In this document: piece by piece, positions 30,932 to 42,104 of the stretch
Layout: the number at the start of each line of letters is the position of its first letter
Numbering within the stretch: the stretch's first letter is position 1
Source: Phytophthora colocasiae
Lineage: Eukaryota > Oomycota > Peronosporomycetes > Peronosporales > Peronosporaceae
NCBI GenBank assembly: GCA_018806915.1
Contig: JAGKQI010000043.1
Coordinates: 310,001 to 374,000, forward strand
Direction: 5' to 3'
DNA: 64,000 nt
Notes under the pieces: model-generated
The model's database searches: none
Told to the model about the DNA's origin: nothing
Seen by the model: only the letters and a program-made list of their open reading frames with translations
Program-made: the position numbers and the translations under genes

Positions 30932-31625
30932 CACTCAGCATAAGCCACACATTCGAACAACCTTCGCGGTCCCTAAAAACCACCAGCTCAGGTTTGGATC
31001 TCTATCTGTACACGAGTTTGCCGTCTTGACATCCGAAATACAAGAGGAAGTGGACCGTATTTTAAACCGACACAGCAGTACGTTCTTCTTGTGCTTGAGA
31101 ACGAGATAGAACGCCATCATACACAATGGCAACGCCATTTGCTTGCCGATGCCTGGTGATCCAAAGAGAATACTTCGATCCAAGAAAATTGATACTACTC
31201 GTTGTTCTTCCAATCGCCAAAAGACTTGATTCTTCTCCGTGCATCCACCAAATAAATTTCCAAATCAACGTAATGTTGTGCACTTCTCCAGCTTTCCATT
31301 GATCCAACAAACACTCGGCCAGACATTTCTTCCGATTATCGAACTGTTTAAACTTGGGAATAGTTTGTGCTGGAGTCTAACTGCTGCGTTTCAGTGGAAT
31401 TTGGGGCTTGTATCACACATCCTCTCCGACGGAAACACCAGACCCAAAGAACTCCGACTGGTTCAGTTTAAACGACAAGTGCATGTTCAAAAACAATAAA
31501 GTGTTGACTTCGCTGTGAAGGATCATATCTGTATCATTGTAGGACGCTAGGAAGAGTTGCAGGTGGTGTGCTCCGAACTTGATCGTCTTTGGGATCTTCT
31601 CTAGGAAAGCCAAACACCGAGGCAC
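30932..31625 (-). pseudogene. Relic of an RHS/Crinkler-type P-loop ATPase gene
   Basis: On the minus strand a Walker A motif, SILFGSPGIGK, is followed by PLCMMAFYLVLKHKKNVLLC, the usual pattern of RHS-like NTPases found as C-terminal domains of oomycete Crinkler proteins. The upstream pieces (DQWKAGEVHNITLIWKFIWW; PRCLAFLEKIPKTIKFGAHH) lie in other frames, so at least two frameshifts break it. Downstream, the frame closes shortly before the Copia insertion point, and the same tract continues past the element at 26440. No LxLFLAK-type leader is visible, so effector status is unproven. Confidence 0.45.
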
Positions 31626-31696
31626 TCGGTGTTTGACTTTAACAAATTTCCTGAACTAACGGTATTATAGTAACAACATTCAATTCATTTCCAAGA

Positions 31697-32479
31697 CTAT
31701 ACGAGATAGTTGGCGGGGCACGACAGTGGATCCCAGTCATCAGCTTGTTCAGTTCTTCTCCTTGTCGGTAGGATAAAGCGTCGAGTGTACTTTGCTGTAC
31801 CAATTGGACTCGTAGTATCGAAAGCGATTTGCGCATTCGCCGTTGCAAGTGCAAATGCTACGAGAGTGCAGTGGAAAGACCCACCATGACGCCCAAATAG
31901 TCCGAGTTCGTCCAAATACTCTCGGTCGATGTATGTGCTGCTGTAGTACCACCACACCAGCGTCACTAGAAGCCCCAGTAGTGCATTCGTGAAACTGGTG
32001 AAGGCGTGACAAGCTGCGAATTTGGTCGACGATAGTGCGAGATTTAGAGTCGCAAATAACCCCCACAATATCATAGAGTAGTTGACAGTCTCCAACACCA
32101 CAAGACACGCCACGTTCTGGGCTCCCTGCATATACCAGGTCAGTTCTCCACGCGTTTGACACCAGCAGGACAGCGCTTGGGTGACCACGAAGTTCTCCTT
32201 GTTCTTTAGCTGCGAAGGTAGAACAGTAGAGTCATTTGGCCAGTCGTCGGGTTGTCTTGAGTTCTCGAGGATAGCGTTCATGAATGGTTGGCATTCTAAA
32301 GTGCCGTTGCTGAGTCTGAAACAGTAGCCACTTGGAGAGAACGAGAGCTGATCCACTGGGTTGGATGTAGGTTGGTCGGAGGTTTTGAGATCAAGAACTT
32401 CCCATGAGTGAAGGTATATAGCCAGAAGAATCAACAGTAGAACTGAGAGCTGTAAGATGAACTGGAGAATTCGTAGCAT
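31697..32479 (-). CDS. Four-helix membrane protein of unknown function
   Basis: I start at 32479 (260 aa), where MLRILQFILQLSVLLLILLA forms the first membrane helix. The open frame upstream has no other feature. Three further helices lie around residues 135-160 (ACLVVLETVNYSMILWGLFA), 170-195 (TNALLGLLVTLVWWYYSSTY) and 210-230 (TLVAFALATANAQIAF). The loop between helices 1 and 2 is long (about 100 aa), with cysteines and an N-glycosylation site (LSNGTLEC). The layout recalls claudin/PMP22-like tetraspan proteins, but no signature is strong enough to name a family. The C-terminus is basic and ends in SCPANYLV. Confidence 0.65.
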   Translation of the reverse strand: MLRILQFILQLSVLLLILLAIYLHSWEVLDLKTSDQPTSNPVDQLSFSPSGYCFRLSNGTLECQPFMNAILENSRQPDDWPNDSTVLPSQLKNKENFVVTQALSCWCQTRGELTWYMQGAQNVACLVVLETVNYSMILWGLFATLNLALSSTKFAACHAFTSFTNALLGLLVTLVWWYYSSTYIDREYLDELGLFGRHGGSFHCTLVAFALATANAQIAFDTTSPIGTAKYTRRFILPTRRRTEQADDWDPLSCPANYLV

Positions 32480-33158
32480 GGTTAGTGAAGAGTGAGATTG
32501 AATAATGACACAAAGGCAACAAGGTGATGTAGCCATCTCCCGCAAGCAAATCAAAGACGTTAACCAATCATCGTCGAGGACGTTCCACTTCAACTACAGT
32601 ATGTAGCGTGAGTAGTGAACGCCTGATATATATTCTGCGTCGTAGTGTATAAAGTGACGATGAGCGGTGCAAAAACGTACTGGATTTTTAGTCGGTAAGC
32701 TCAGTACCTTGGCCCATCTCCATCTTGAGTGGTTGTGGACCTGGTTCCATGCTATATAGTAGGTTATAAGCTTACGACCCGTTCACTATTCACGCTACAT
32801 ACCGTACTGTACTTGTTGAAGTTGTTTGATTTGACATCCAACTGACTTATAGCAATGAGTGCTTTCTGTTGCAGGTGAATTGTTCAGAATTGACGCTAAT
32901 ACAAGTGTCCAAAGGAGAATTCAGAGACAGTTTCTCTACTTTGGTCGAATGATCTGGATCTGAAGTTTCGCGCAAATTCTTCTGTAAAGCTCTGATGCTT
33001 CTCCGTTTGATACTAACAGAGCTGACGGCTGTGGTGGCAATGTTGCTGGTTTATTGTCACTCTCTAGCTGAAGCGAAGATAGTTCGGTATGGAACTTGGT
33101 AGTCGCTCTGTTAGAGGCGACCGTTGATAACTGCCATTCGTGAACTGTTTCCAGTGAG
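32480..33158. other. Divergent intergenic region
   Basis: It separates the tetraspan gene from the BTB gene, which diverge, so both promoters should lie here. I see no repeat and no supported ORF. TATATA-rich stretches at 32625-32632 and 32750-32756 are the only notable runs. Confidence 0.5.
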
Positions 33159-34186
33159 ATGACTTCACGTAAGCCCCACAAAGGCTCTGCATGGGCTCCA
33201 GACTCGACCGAAGCTCTTTTTGACGACGGAATCAGTGATGATGATAGCCGAGAGCGATGGAAACGAGCGTTGCAAGCTCAAGAGGAGGACCAGACTCTTC
33301 TCCACCAGACTGTTGTAGCTTCCAAGCGACAGAATCTCGAACTGCAATACGAACGAGTGCGTCCAGACAAAAGCAATGCTCTTCTTCAGCTCTAGTGATT
33401 GATTGTCTTTTTACTCACCAGGTCGCCAAGCAGCGAGCTTTCATCCGTCGAGAAAAGCGTAAATTACTGCTTCAACACGCGCTTTTAGCCTCTGAACGTG
33501 AACGCTTCGACGCTTCTCGTTCATCCGACTGGTTCTGTTCCGCCGCTTTTCCTGCCGCCAGTGATCACCGCGTGACTGTGGACGTCGGTGGGCAGTTATT
33601 TGAATTGTCAGCTGCAGTGGCTTTGAAAGACCCGACGTCACTTCTAGCAGCTTTCGTTCAGGACGATTCACCCCTCACCGTTGCTGAAAGAGGCTGTTTC
33701 CGTGTAGATCGGGACTGGAAGCTCTTCCGACATATCCTGCGTTTCCTTCGTGATGGAGTTTTACCATCCGATCCGAAGCTATTGCGTGCCTTGTACATTG
33801 AAAGTGAATTCTGGCACTTTGAATCGCTGTTGAAGGCCATTGAAACCAAGAATATGGAGTTGTGGCAACTGAAGCAGATAAAAGCTACAAAAGAGACGAA
33901 AGACTCAAGTGAGTGGTGGCTTGGTCCACCATCGTGGTGGGGAACAACAACGGGAACCAATAAGACCAAGGAGAAAATTGCCAAAGCGGCTCTGCTGACC
34001 ACTTTCCAGAAGCGAAAGAGCTCGATGAACGACAAGAAGACGAAGAAGAACACCAAGGCAGAAGAAAGTGAAGAGTGGTGGAAATCCTCCACGTACAAAG
34101 GCACCGATTACATGGATATTCTCGCAAAAGATAGTCCTCTAGTCACGAATCATACCTGGGGGGCTTCGATGACACCCAGGAAATAA
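33159..34186 (+). CDS. BTB/POZ (T1/KCTD-type) domain protein
   Basis: Two exons, 33159-33356 and 33422-34186, with a 65-nt intron (GTGCGT..CACCAG), give 320 aa. A charged helical N-terminus (RERWKRALQAQEEDQ through VAKQRAFIRREKRKLLL) spans the splice site and looks like a coiled coil. The BTB core follows: HRVTVDVGGQLFELSAAVAL, then LAAFVQDDSP, then CFRVDRDWKLFRHILRFLRD and LYIESEFWHFESLLKAIE, the tetramerisation pattern of KCTD proteins and voltage-gated channels. The C-terminus is unusual, with tryptophan-rich phrases (SSEWWLGPPSWWG, SEEWWKSSTYKGTDYMDIL). KCTD proteins often serve as cullin-3 adaptors; that role is inferred. Confidence 0.82.
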
Positions 34187-34197
34187 CACAACTTGAT

Positions 34198-36464
34198 CTA
34201 GTTGGGCTTGTAGGACAGAAACTCCAGTGCCAGTGACTCAAAGCGTGAGAACGGGCACAGCGGTAGATTGTAACCTACAAAGGTCACGTACTGGTTTTCG
34301 TAGCGTGGTTTGATGAAAAACTCGTTTCTATCCGTGCTTTCGTACACTTCCAACGCCAGCATCGTGCCGTACTCTGGGAGCTGCGAGCCTACGTCGATCT
34401 GTAGCGCACCCAGCAGAGCCACAATTGAGTTGTCGTGTGCTGAGAAGAAGGAGATTTTGGCTTGCTGCTTCTTCTCCACCACAGACTTGATGAGCTCAAA
34501 GACTTCCTTCACACCATCCTTGAACGCAGGGTGACAAAAGTCCTTGCGGTGATACAGACGCTGCCACAGCCACGTATCGTACGCCTCGACCTGCTCAAAG
34601 ATCTTGTGGTCCACTCCCTCAGGGAACAGGGGTCTCCAAAAATGTATTGTTATTGAAAAAGGGGTATTATTGTAGGGGGACAATAAGGGAGGGAGCGGCC
34701 ATCTCAATATTTGGCACTTACGCAATTATTGAAAAGGGGGTCTCTATCTACTTCTTACAGATTAAGAACTACGGTTTTAGAGATCTGCTTCTTCTTCGTT
34801 GCTGTGTGAGGCACAACCAATCATGGGAACTCCGTCCGCTTCGAGATAGCACAGTTAGTGTTCATGTTGTCACACACAACCGCCACTAGATTGCTCAGGT
34901 CTAATTTGTAGTGGTCCAGAATCATATCCAAGAACTGAATGTGCTCGTCAGCTGACATTGATGTTTCGTCCACGAAAGTAGAAAGAGCCAAGAAACGAGT
35001 CATCGTCTTAGTAGCCACAAATACGGCCAGTGAATGCTGGGCGAGTCCATCAAACCGTCAAATATCAGCACGTATTGCTGACTTTTGAGCTCTTCTATAA
35101 TAGCAGGTTCCATTAATTCCACGCAGCTTTTAATTCGCGCGAGAAGTGTTTTCGAGTTGATCTTGTTGTACTTAACCGCTTCTCGAAACACGTCGTCATC
35201 GACTGACGAAAATGGAAGATCCTTAAGCACCACAAGTTTCATCCAACCATGCGTAGTACGGGAGTCCTTATCGACAAACATGTCCATAGTGACGGGGATT
35301 CGTTGTCGAACGCAACGCTCCAGCACTCGCTCATAGTCTGGGTGGCGCCGCAGATGCGAGATGAGGTTATGATAGCCGCGACTTCGGTCCTGAAAGATGA
35401 AGGTGTTGCATCCGTTGCAGGTTCTTCCTCCGCTTTTTTGGTCTCGATACATCAACGAACAGATCTCCTTGTTCGAGAGACCAGGGTCTAAAGGTAGCCA
35501 TGGATGACGAGGGTGAACAAGTTGAGTAGAAGAGTGTTGGACTTGGTTCGCAAAATCGGAAATGCCAGCATGAGTGGCTGTGGTCCCCGGCACGGTATAA
35601 CGCCCACTGGGGAGAGGTTTCGAGGACTGCTTTACTCCTCGACTCTTACCGGATCTTTATAGTATCTTATAAGTTGAAGTTGACAATAATATTGTCAATT
35701 AAGGGTACGTTCATCAATAAGGGATTGAGACGCCTCCAGCCCCGTCAATCCCTAATCCCTACTTATTTGGAGAGCCCTGAGTCAGGGAATGGCCAGCCAT
35801 GGGCTTGACGACACGCCAACGCGTCCCTTACTGCTGTCCACGACAGAGGTTGGTCGTCAGGAACCCCCAGAGCCTCTTTCAAGTGCAGTCGGAGTTTTTC
35901 AATTTCTTCTCGTTCACTTTCACTCCTTAACTTCAGCACATCGTCCTGTACGATGAGTTCAATCTCATTGAACACTTGCAGCGGGTGGTTGGGCGCCAGG
36001 ACGTTGTGCTTGTACGTGTGGACGTAAAACTGTGGAACCTCCTTGTCCTCGAAGAACCCTCGCAACAGACACTGCACCGACTCGATAGTGCGCGGTACAC
36101 TGCTCGACAGCACATGGACGTCCTCCACCTTGACGTTGTCGTCCACCAACTCTCCGTAGCGCTCTCGCAGTGTTCGTCCTTTGCCTGTCATGTGCTCAAC
36201 ACCCTTCTGAGTGAGCAACCCGTATGGGAACTGCGATTCCTTGGACGGTCGAATGACTGGGGGTTGCGTCTCATCTGCACCTACAGCTTTGGCAGTCTGT
36301 TGCAGCAACTCAAGCTGTTCCGACGTCGCCACTTTAGACGCCCAAAAGTCCTTCTCCTCCTGTGTGGCTTGCACTTTTGAGCCAATGGAAGTGAGAACGG
36401 GTGTGCGATCTCCATGACGATGGAAGATGAGCACGTGACGTAATGGGAAGTCTGAAGTGGACAT
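34198..36464 (-). pseudogene. Histidine acid phosphatase (HAP1) split by a hAT element
   Basis: The N-terminal part starts at 36464 with MSTSDFPLRHVLIFHRHGDR and the catalytic RHGDRTP. It runs to CRQAHGWPFP, where the element begins. The C-terminal part resumes at FPEGVDHKIFEQVEAYDTWL and carries the second catalytic motif SAHDNSIVALL, ending at 34198. Removing 34627-35781 with one copy of the 8-bp duplication would leave one uninterrupted frame, so no other lesion is visible. The phosphatase has no intron, whereas its tandem paralogue next door has two. Histidine acid phosphatases hydrolyse phosphomonoesters such as lysophosphatidic acid or inositol phosphates. The substrate here cannot be told. 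Confidence 0.88.
34627..35781 (-). mobile_element. hAT transposon inserted in HAP1, with 8-bp target duplication
   Basis: TCAGGGAA is present on both sides (34619-34626 and 35782-35789). The ends are CAGGGGTCTCCAAA and, inverted, CAGGGCTCTCCAAA, offset by two extra bases (AG) at the right end. Inside, on the minus strand, a 198-codon frame (35593-35000) carries a BED-type zinc finger (CNGCNTFIFQDRSRGYHNLI then SHLRRH), and the hAT-type phrase LIFDGLMDSP. A second frame (about 35018-34821) holds FLDMILDHYKLDLSNLVAVV then CDNMNTN. The rest of the transposase, including the dimerisation end, is missing, so this is a deleted copy. Confidence 0.9.
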
Positions 36465-36634
36465 TATGCACAAGACTGGGAGGTACCGGTATAGTCGATG
36501 TGTGAATCTGCTGGAAGATTGCGAACTGAGACCTACGTACTTGAATCTCTGATGGAATGATGTGGTATACACCATTTACTTTGGCGAATCTCGTGCGTGT
36601 CATCGAGGTAGACACTAGGAGGACATTATTGAGA

Positions 36635-38064
36635 TCATAGTGCAGCGACTTGCAAGAAGCTCTGAGCTGCCTGCGTTAACACTGAGAACGGACACAAAGC
36701 GGAGTGTTCGTGGCTGGCAAAGGTCACTTGGACACCTTCGAACAACACTTTCACGTAGAACTCGGCTGTGATACGGTGTCGGAACACCTCGAAGGTTAAC
36801 ATGGCTCCGTACGGAGGAATGACGCGCGGAACTTGCAGCTGTAGCGCATTCACGATCGCTACAAGTGAATTGTCATGAGCGGAGAACAGTGACAACTTGT
36901 GCTTCGAAACACCCTGGAGCAGGAACATCGTGAGTAAGAGTACCTAAAACTGAGGGTAAATCTGAACCAAACCTGAGTGACGTCGGCCAGGTACGAGTAG
37001 ATACGCTGAACCCCGGCCTTGAAGCTTGCACGGCAGAAATCCATGTTTCCGTACAGGTGGTGCCACAGCCAAGCATCGTACTCACAGATCCGTGCAAAGA
37101 GCTGCTGGTTTAGACCGTCCGGGAACTGAATACCATGCGCTTGGTGGCATACCAATACCTCACGCACTTCAATCGAAATACAAATAAGCCAACAAGTAAG
37201 CATCAAGGTCCAATATCTAACGTACAAACACGGTAACTTACACCCAGTCCAGGCCACCTTCTTGCTTGACCCCGCGCCAATGATCTCACTAATCTTCTGT
37301 GACGCCTCTGCAAACTCCGGAGGCGCGTTTTGCCTCAACTCATTTGCTAGCATCTTCCCCAAATCCTTGTACAACTCGTACGAGTGTTGTGGGGCCAGAT
37401 GATTGGAGTCATCTGCATGAATAACGAACTGCTCGTCTTTCTTCTTGATTTTGTCCACTTGAATACTATTCAAGAAGTTCCGACTGTCCGGCTGCAATAT
37501 CTCCTTGACCACCAATGTGTTACCTGCGTCGACGTTCTCAAAGTACTCTGGGAACAGACCAGCTAGAAGACTCTGAGCCGACCTGATCGTGCGTCGGATG
37601 TTGGTGGATTCCACGTAAACTTGTTGCACAGGGTCTTGAACGCCGTGCAATAGTCCCTTGTAGCTCTCTCTTAATTTCTGGCCTTTAGCTCGCATCATAT
37701 CAATGCCCTTGGCTGTCAACTGTCCACAAGGCCAACGTCCTCCTTGTTGAGGCGGTGGCGGCACATCAAATTGCTGACCAAAGCAGTAGTCTTCACTGCA
37801 AAGTCCGCTATGATAGTTAACCACTTTGGTGCCGCTGTTAAGTGCTCCAACGACGCTGAGTTCTGCCAACCGAGAGATCCAGAAATCTGTTTGTGACTGG
37901 GTCATTTTCACTTTAGAGCTGATGCTGCGGCTGATTGGGGACCGATCTCCATGGCGGAACATCACACACACATGTTCCAGAACCAGATCTTTCTCATCAA
38001 CACTCTCAATTCCCGCTGAAGGCTCTGGACAGCTCGTAGCAGGAGATTCCGGACGTGGAGCCAT
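36635..38064 (-). CDS. Histidine acid phosphatase (HAP2), intact tandem paralogue
   Basis: Three exons, 38064-37242, 37166-36973 and 36913-36635, with introns of 75 nt (GTAAGT..TTGAAG) and 59 nt (GTTTGG..CTCCAG), give 431 aa. The catalytic RHGDRSP lies near residue 37 (VCVMFRHGDRSP). The substrate-binding Arg region is RRTIRSAQSLLAG, and the C-terminal catalytic pair is SAHDNSLVAIV. The spliced joints fit the paralogue exactly: WTG-LREVLVCHQAHG and ADVTQ-GVSKHKLSLF. No signal peptide is evident (N-terminus MAPRPESPATSCPEPS), so the enzyme may be cytosolic, like acid phosphatase type 6. It is divergent from the PPR-like gene, 152 bp away. Confidence 0.85.
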
Positions 38065-38216
38065 GTCGAGCTCCAGCTAAAATGATGCGCAAGCGTTTGC
38101 GCCAGTTCAACAACATAAGGTGTCGTGAAGGTTTCTTGAATGTACCATTCATGAATGTTATCTGAATGTGAACAAAAGCTTATGTTGCTCCAACAGACAA
38201 AACATTCACTCTCGAC

Positions 38217-39149
38217 ATGCTTACTCGAGGCGTCCTGAGCCGCGCTCTGTTGCGCTCCCTGTCGACCTCTGCAGCCCCTCGCGCGTCGCCTGCGGTCTCT
38301 ACAGACGTTAAGTTAGTATTGGAGAGCAGCATCGATCGTCGTGAGTCTTCGCGGGCTCTTGCGGCCTTCGACAAGCTTCAAGATCAGTCCGAGAGCCAAG
38401 ACCCGCAGCTTCTGCAGCGTCTGGCGCTGCTTGTAGCCAAACGTGGACAGCCGCATGAAGCTCCAAGGGCTGCACAGATATTGCGCCAGTTATTAGCCAA
38501 TCCTGGCTTCAAAGCGGGCGATAATACACAATTGGCGGTCATTTACACGATGGACGCTTGTCTGCGGCAACGAAGACTGGAGGACGCGCTGTTATTATTT
38601 CGAGCAGTTACTGAGAAAGACATGCTGGTGGACCTTCCGGCGGTGAATTTGTTGCTGAAGATCCTGGTGGACGCTCACAGGGTGGACGAAGCAGCGGACA
38701 TTCTCAAGAATGTGACGACGCAACACGATGTGCATCCTACAGAGCAGACGTTCCAACCAGTATTACTGGCAATTATGCAGCAAAAGAGGTACGAGGATGT
38801 GGTGGCACTCATTGAGCACGGAAGGGTCAATGAAGTGGACTTTTCTCCTGAGACGTACGATCCCCTTGTTGATCTGTCAGAAGAGCAGTACACGACGGAG
38901 AATGTGGAGAGACTAAGTACCTTTATGCAGTACGTGAACGACGCACTGAAAGCAGACGGGGTGGGTTTTTCGTACTTACAGTTAAATCCATTTTCAGATA
39001 TATGTACTTACCTCTTTTGTGAACAGTACTGGGAAGATGACGACGATGATGAGGATGTCGAAGGGGTTATCTATGACGACGATAATGATAACGATTTTGA
39101 TGACGATGACTTTGATGGTGAAGACTTTGACGACGATGAGTTCGACTAA
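38217..39149 (+). CDS. Mitochondrial PPR-like helical-repeat protein with acidic tail
   Basis: The N-terminus (MLTRGVLSRALLRSLSTSAA) is a classical mitochondrial presequence. Helix pairs of PPR type follow between residues 90 and 235, for example YTMDACLRQRRLEDALLLFR, AVNLLLKILVDAHRVDEAAD and FQPVLLAIMQQKRYEDVVAL. The last 35 residues are almost pure Asp/Glu. An internal 66-nt stretch, 38961-39026 (GTGGGT..GAACAG), has splice-site ends and no helical character, so it is probably a frame-preserving intron. The protein would be 288 aa if spliced and 310 aa if not. A role in organelle RNA processing or translation is inferred from the family. Confidence 0.7.
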   Translation: MLTRGVLSRALLRSLSTSAAPRASPAVSTDVKLVLESSIDRRESSRALAAFDKLQDQSESQDPQLLQRLALLVAKRGQPHEAPRAAQILRQLLANPGFKAGDNTQLAVIYTMDACLRQRRLEDALLLFRAVTEKDMLVDLPAVNLLLKILVDAHRVDEAADILKNVTTQHDVHPTEQTFQPVLLAIMQQKRYEDVVALIEHGRVNEVDFSPETYDPLVDLSEEQYTTENVERLSTFMQYVNDALKADGVGFSYLQLNPFSDICTYLFCEQYWEDDDDDEDVEGVIYDDDNDNDFDDDDFDGEDFDDDEFD

Positions 39150-40554
39150 CTCGAGGTATGAGACACGCTCGTTAATAGATAGATGAATGGCTTTATAGAT
39201 CATGCGATGCCATTTCCAGGTTTATTTTTTACTTTACAAGGGATAGTGTCCTCTGTCACTGCTCGTGTTTCCTTTACCCTTTAGCTCTTGTAGCAGCAGC
39301 TGTGCTGTTGGACGACCCGAAGGATCTTGTACCAAACATGCCGAGCCAATTCGTTGTATTCGTGGGGGGCAATCAATGGAAAATGTTGGTCGAAGTGTAC
39401 CTGAAACAACATCCTGCAAGATCTGGACAGGTTTCACTTTGCCTCCGTTATCTGTCAACGCGTCGTGGTATGGGATCTTGCCAGTGTCCAGCTCCGACAG
39501 CACGACGCCGAAGGAATAAATATCCGCCTGCTCCGTGTACCTCTTTCCCTCCAGGATCTCCGGCGCAGTCCAGTAGGGGGTCCCCACGCCTGCCGTCATC
39601 GTATTCTCCACAGTTCCTCGGGTGACTCCGAAGTCGATGAGTTTCGGCTCGAGCATGTGCGTTAACAAGATGTTGTTGGACTTGAGATCACGGTGGATCA
39701 GCGATGGCGTGCGGCTATGAAGGTATTCCAGTGCTTCGGCGATTCCGACTGCCATGTGAATTTTATCTCTTGGCCAAGACAGCAGATCTGCGTTCTGGTC
39801 CAGATAACTCTGAAGACTTCCCATTGGAACGTATTCCAGCACCATGACTAAGTTGTTGAGAGTATTCCAAGCCACACCGATGAACCGGACGATATGGGGG
39901 TGGTCAAGACTGGCTGTTAGGCTAACTTCCTCGGCAAAGGCTTGGACATTCCCAGCTTTCTGCTCTTTGGTTTGTAGCAGACGTTTGACCGCGACTTGCT
40001 GACCGTTGTGCTCGCAGACCCAAACTTCTCCCGATGATCCTTTGGCCAGTATTCTCTGGTACGTGATACTTTCGTAAGGCATTCGCTTTTCCAGAAGATG
40101 CTGACTCTCGAGTAGAATCTTGAGTGTTCGACAAGACCCAGCGCTCTCGTAGACTCCTCCTCGGGTAGACAAGAAGGTTCCTTGACTTGTCATGATCGTC
40201 GGTCGAAGAGCTTGGTCAGGTGTGCTGGAAACGTACTTCGGCAGCGGAACGGTGCTACCACTCAAGTACTGAGGTGAGGTTTCAACAAAGTCGCACGTGG
40301 TGGATGCCGTCTCGTCAATTTTGGTGTTTGTCTTTCTTTTGTAGTACAGCCACCCGTACCCAAGCGCAAGTATGATAACTCCTAGGAAAATGGGGATCAG
40401 CAACATCATACTGAAACCCGACCCACCGCCTTCCGAGAACTCCTCTTCAAGCCAAGTTGTCACCCAAGCACTTCCAGTTGGCGTGTTCATTGTTGCCATC
40501 TCTTCATCCGTGAACTCGTCTCTCCTATGGCAGGGCACTGTCAACGCTCCGTAG

Positions 40555-42104
40555 GGAAGATTTTTTTTTGGTTCAGATACGGAACGGTTCTGGCTTTTGG
40601 AACGGACATCTGTTTTGTAATGATGAAGTGCTGCCCGTACAGGACTCACTGCTTGACGATCACTTCGGAACAAGACGACAGAGGCACAGGGAGTACCGAC
40701 GTTCGAACGATCTACATACCATTACCTGGGTTTTAAGTATGCTCGTTCGTGGACACCGTAAAAAAAGATCGTGTATCGCTGTTCTCATTATCGCCGCGGC
40801 TGTCAGGGGCGCTGGAGTTTACATTCGCTTCTATGGAATAGCGTCCTACTCGCTCTCACTCCTATCGTAACAATGTGATCGCCGGCACGATTGTCAATGT
40901 CACGGACATTAGAAGCGCTGCCGATAGTCTTGCGATAGCTGCAGTGTGGCGCGGCCGGCTCGTCAAATATGGGAAGAGCTACAAAGTCTGTACCATACGC
41001 CGACGACAACCTCCATTGTCTGCGACCTTTCCGAAACACAAGTTGTGTCGCGCATTTACTGGGCTCGGAGGCTACACTACAGCGGAAACGTACATGGTGC
41101 CATCGAGATACCACCACTCCCACTGCTCCAACGAGCATGTGTTCTTCTTCCAGGTTCATTCCGTAACAGCAAACTCTCAAGACGTGAGCAGTCCAAATAC
41201 ACGGATCGGCTGGGATCATCCAGCGCTTCTCAATTTGATCCGTTATAACAACACCACTATCTTTGTTGGCGTTGGATGGAAGTGGCTAACAGTACAGGCT
41301 CTTGAGCCACGAGACTGATCTGTGAGCGCAGCCACTTCACCCTCAGGGTTTTCATATCACGACCGTCGAGCAGGATGGAGCCTTCGTGGGTCGTAGAAGC
41401 GTTCAAGCAGGGAAATGAGCGTACTCATGCCTCCTCCACTGAACCCGACAAATGCTACGGTTTGTCAAGGCTCAATGGTGATGTTGTAGTCGTATAGGAT
41501 CTGCACGTCTGGACGGCTTGGGAAGGTGAAATAGACACCGACAGCTTGAATCCGTCCAACACAGGACTCGGGTTTGTCGCCTTCGTGATCGTTCGAAGCA
41601 TCAATAGCTGAGGTTGTATCCAGGATCTTGTAGATCTGAGCAGCAGCCCCTTTGGCATTGGTGTTGGCCGAGACGTTAGGCTTGGATCTGAGCTGCCAGC
41701 TAGTCTAGAGGTCGAGGAGTACACTACAAATGACCATGTAGAGGCCATGTACACTTTGTAGAGAGTTAATTGACAGTCAGTGAACGTAGCTGTGACTGCC
41801 GTTGATAAAAGCCGTAGTGATAACCTAGTTAGACCCTTTAATCCACAACACATCTGCTAACAACACATAGTTAGTCTTTACGTACAGCATCATCACGTAA
41901 CTTCAAGAGCGGCAATCGTGACGAAGAACTTGCCTGCAGCAACGCCCCGTTATATAGAGGCTGGAACGATAGCTAATGTTCACCAGACGCCAATGCACGA
42001 AGCAGCCGTAGGCAAACTGCTAGCGGGCACTGTACGAGGTGGGCAAAAAATCCCCGTTCCAAAAACCAGAACCGTTCCGTATCTGAACACAAAAAAAGCT
42101 AACC
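40555..42104. mobile_element. 1550-bp GG..CC-ended element in K1, with 8-bp target duplication and captured ABC-transporter sequence
   Basis: CTCCGTAG flanks both sides (40547-40554 and 42105-42112). The ends are inverted copies over about 50 bp with few mismatches and share GTTCAGATACGGAACGGTTC as a perfect core (40578-40597 and inverted near 42070-42086). The termini read GGAAGATTTTT and, inverted, GGTTAGCTTTT. No transposase is visible. The interior holds an ABCB-type fragment on the minus strand. Termini and duplication length fit Merlin- or Mutator-like elements, but the superfamily is not settled. Confidence 0.88.
41290..41700 (-). pseudogene. Captured fragment of an ABCB/MDR-type transporter nucleotide-binding domain
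   Basis: The minus strand reads NAKGAAAQIYKILDTTSAID, then VYFTFPSRPDVQILYDYNIT, an in-frame TGA at the place of a usual Gly, then [20 protein letters not shown]. After a frameshift it continues [20 protein letters not shown] and [11 protein letters not shown]. These are the linker, A-loop, Walker A and Q-loop of an ABCB transporter. The Walker A lysine is replaced by Met (GGGMST). The fragment is dead and lies wholly within the transposon. Confidence 0.85.

Noticed and set aside
40555..40673. Frame from the K1 element reading into the kinase half, a possible chimeric protein
   Set aside because: The upstream codons come from the terminal inverted repeat and lack an ATG, so no new start is provided.
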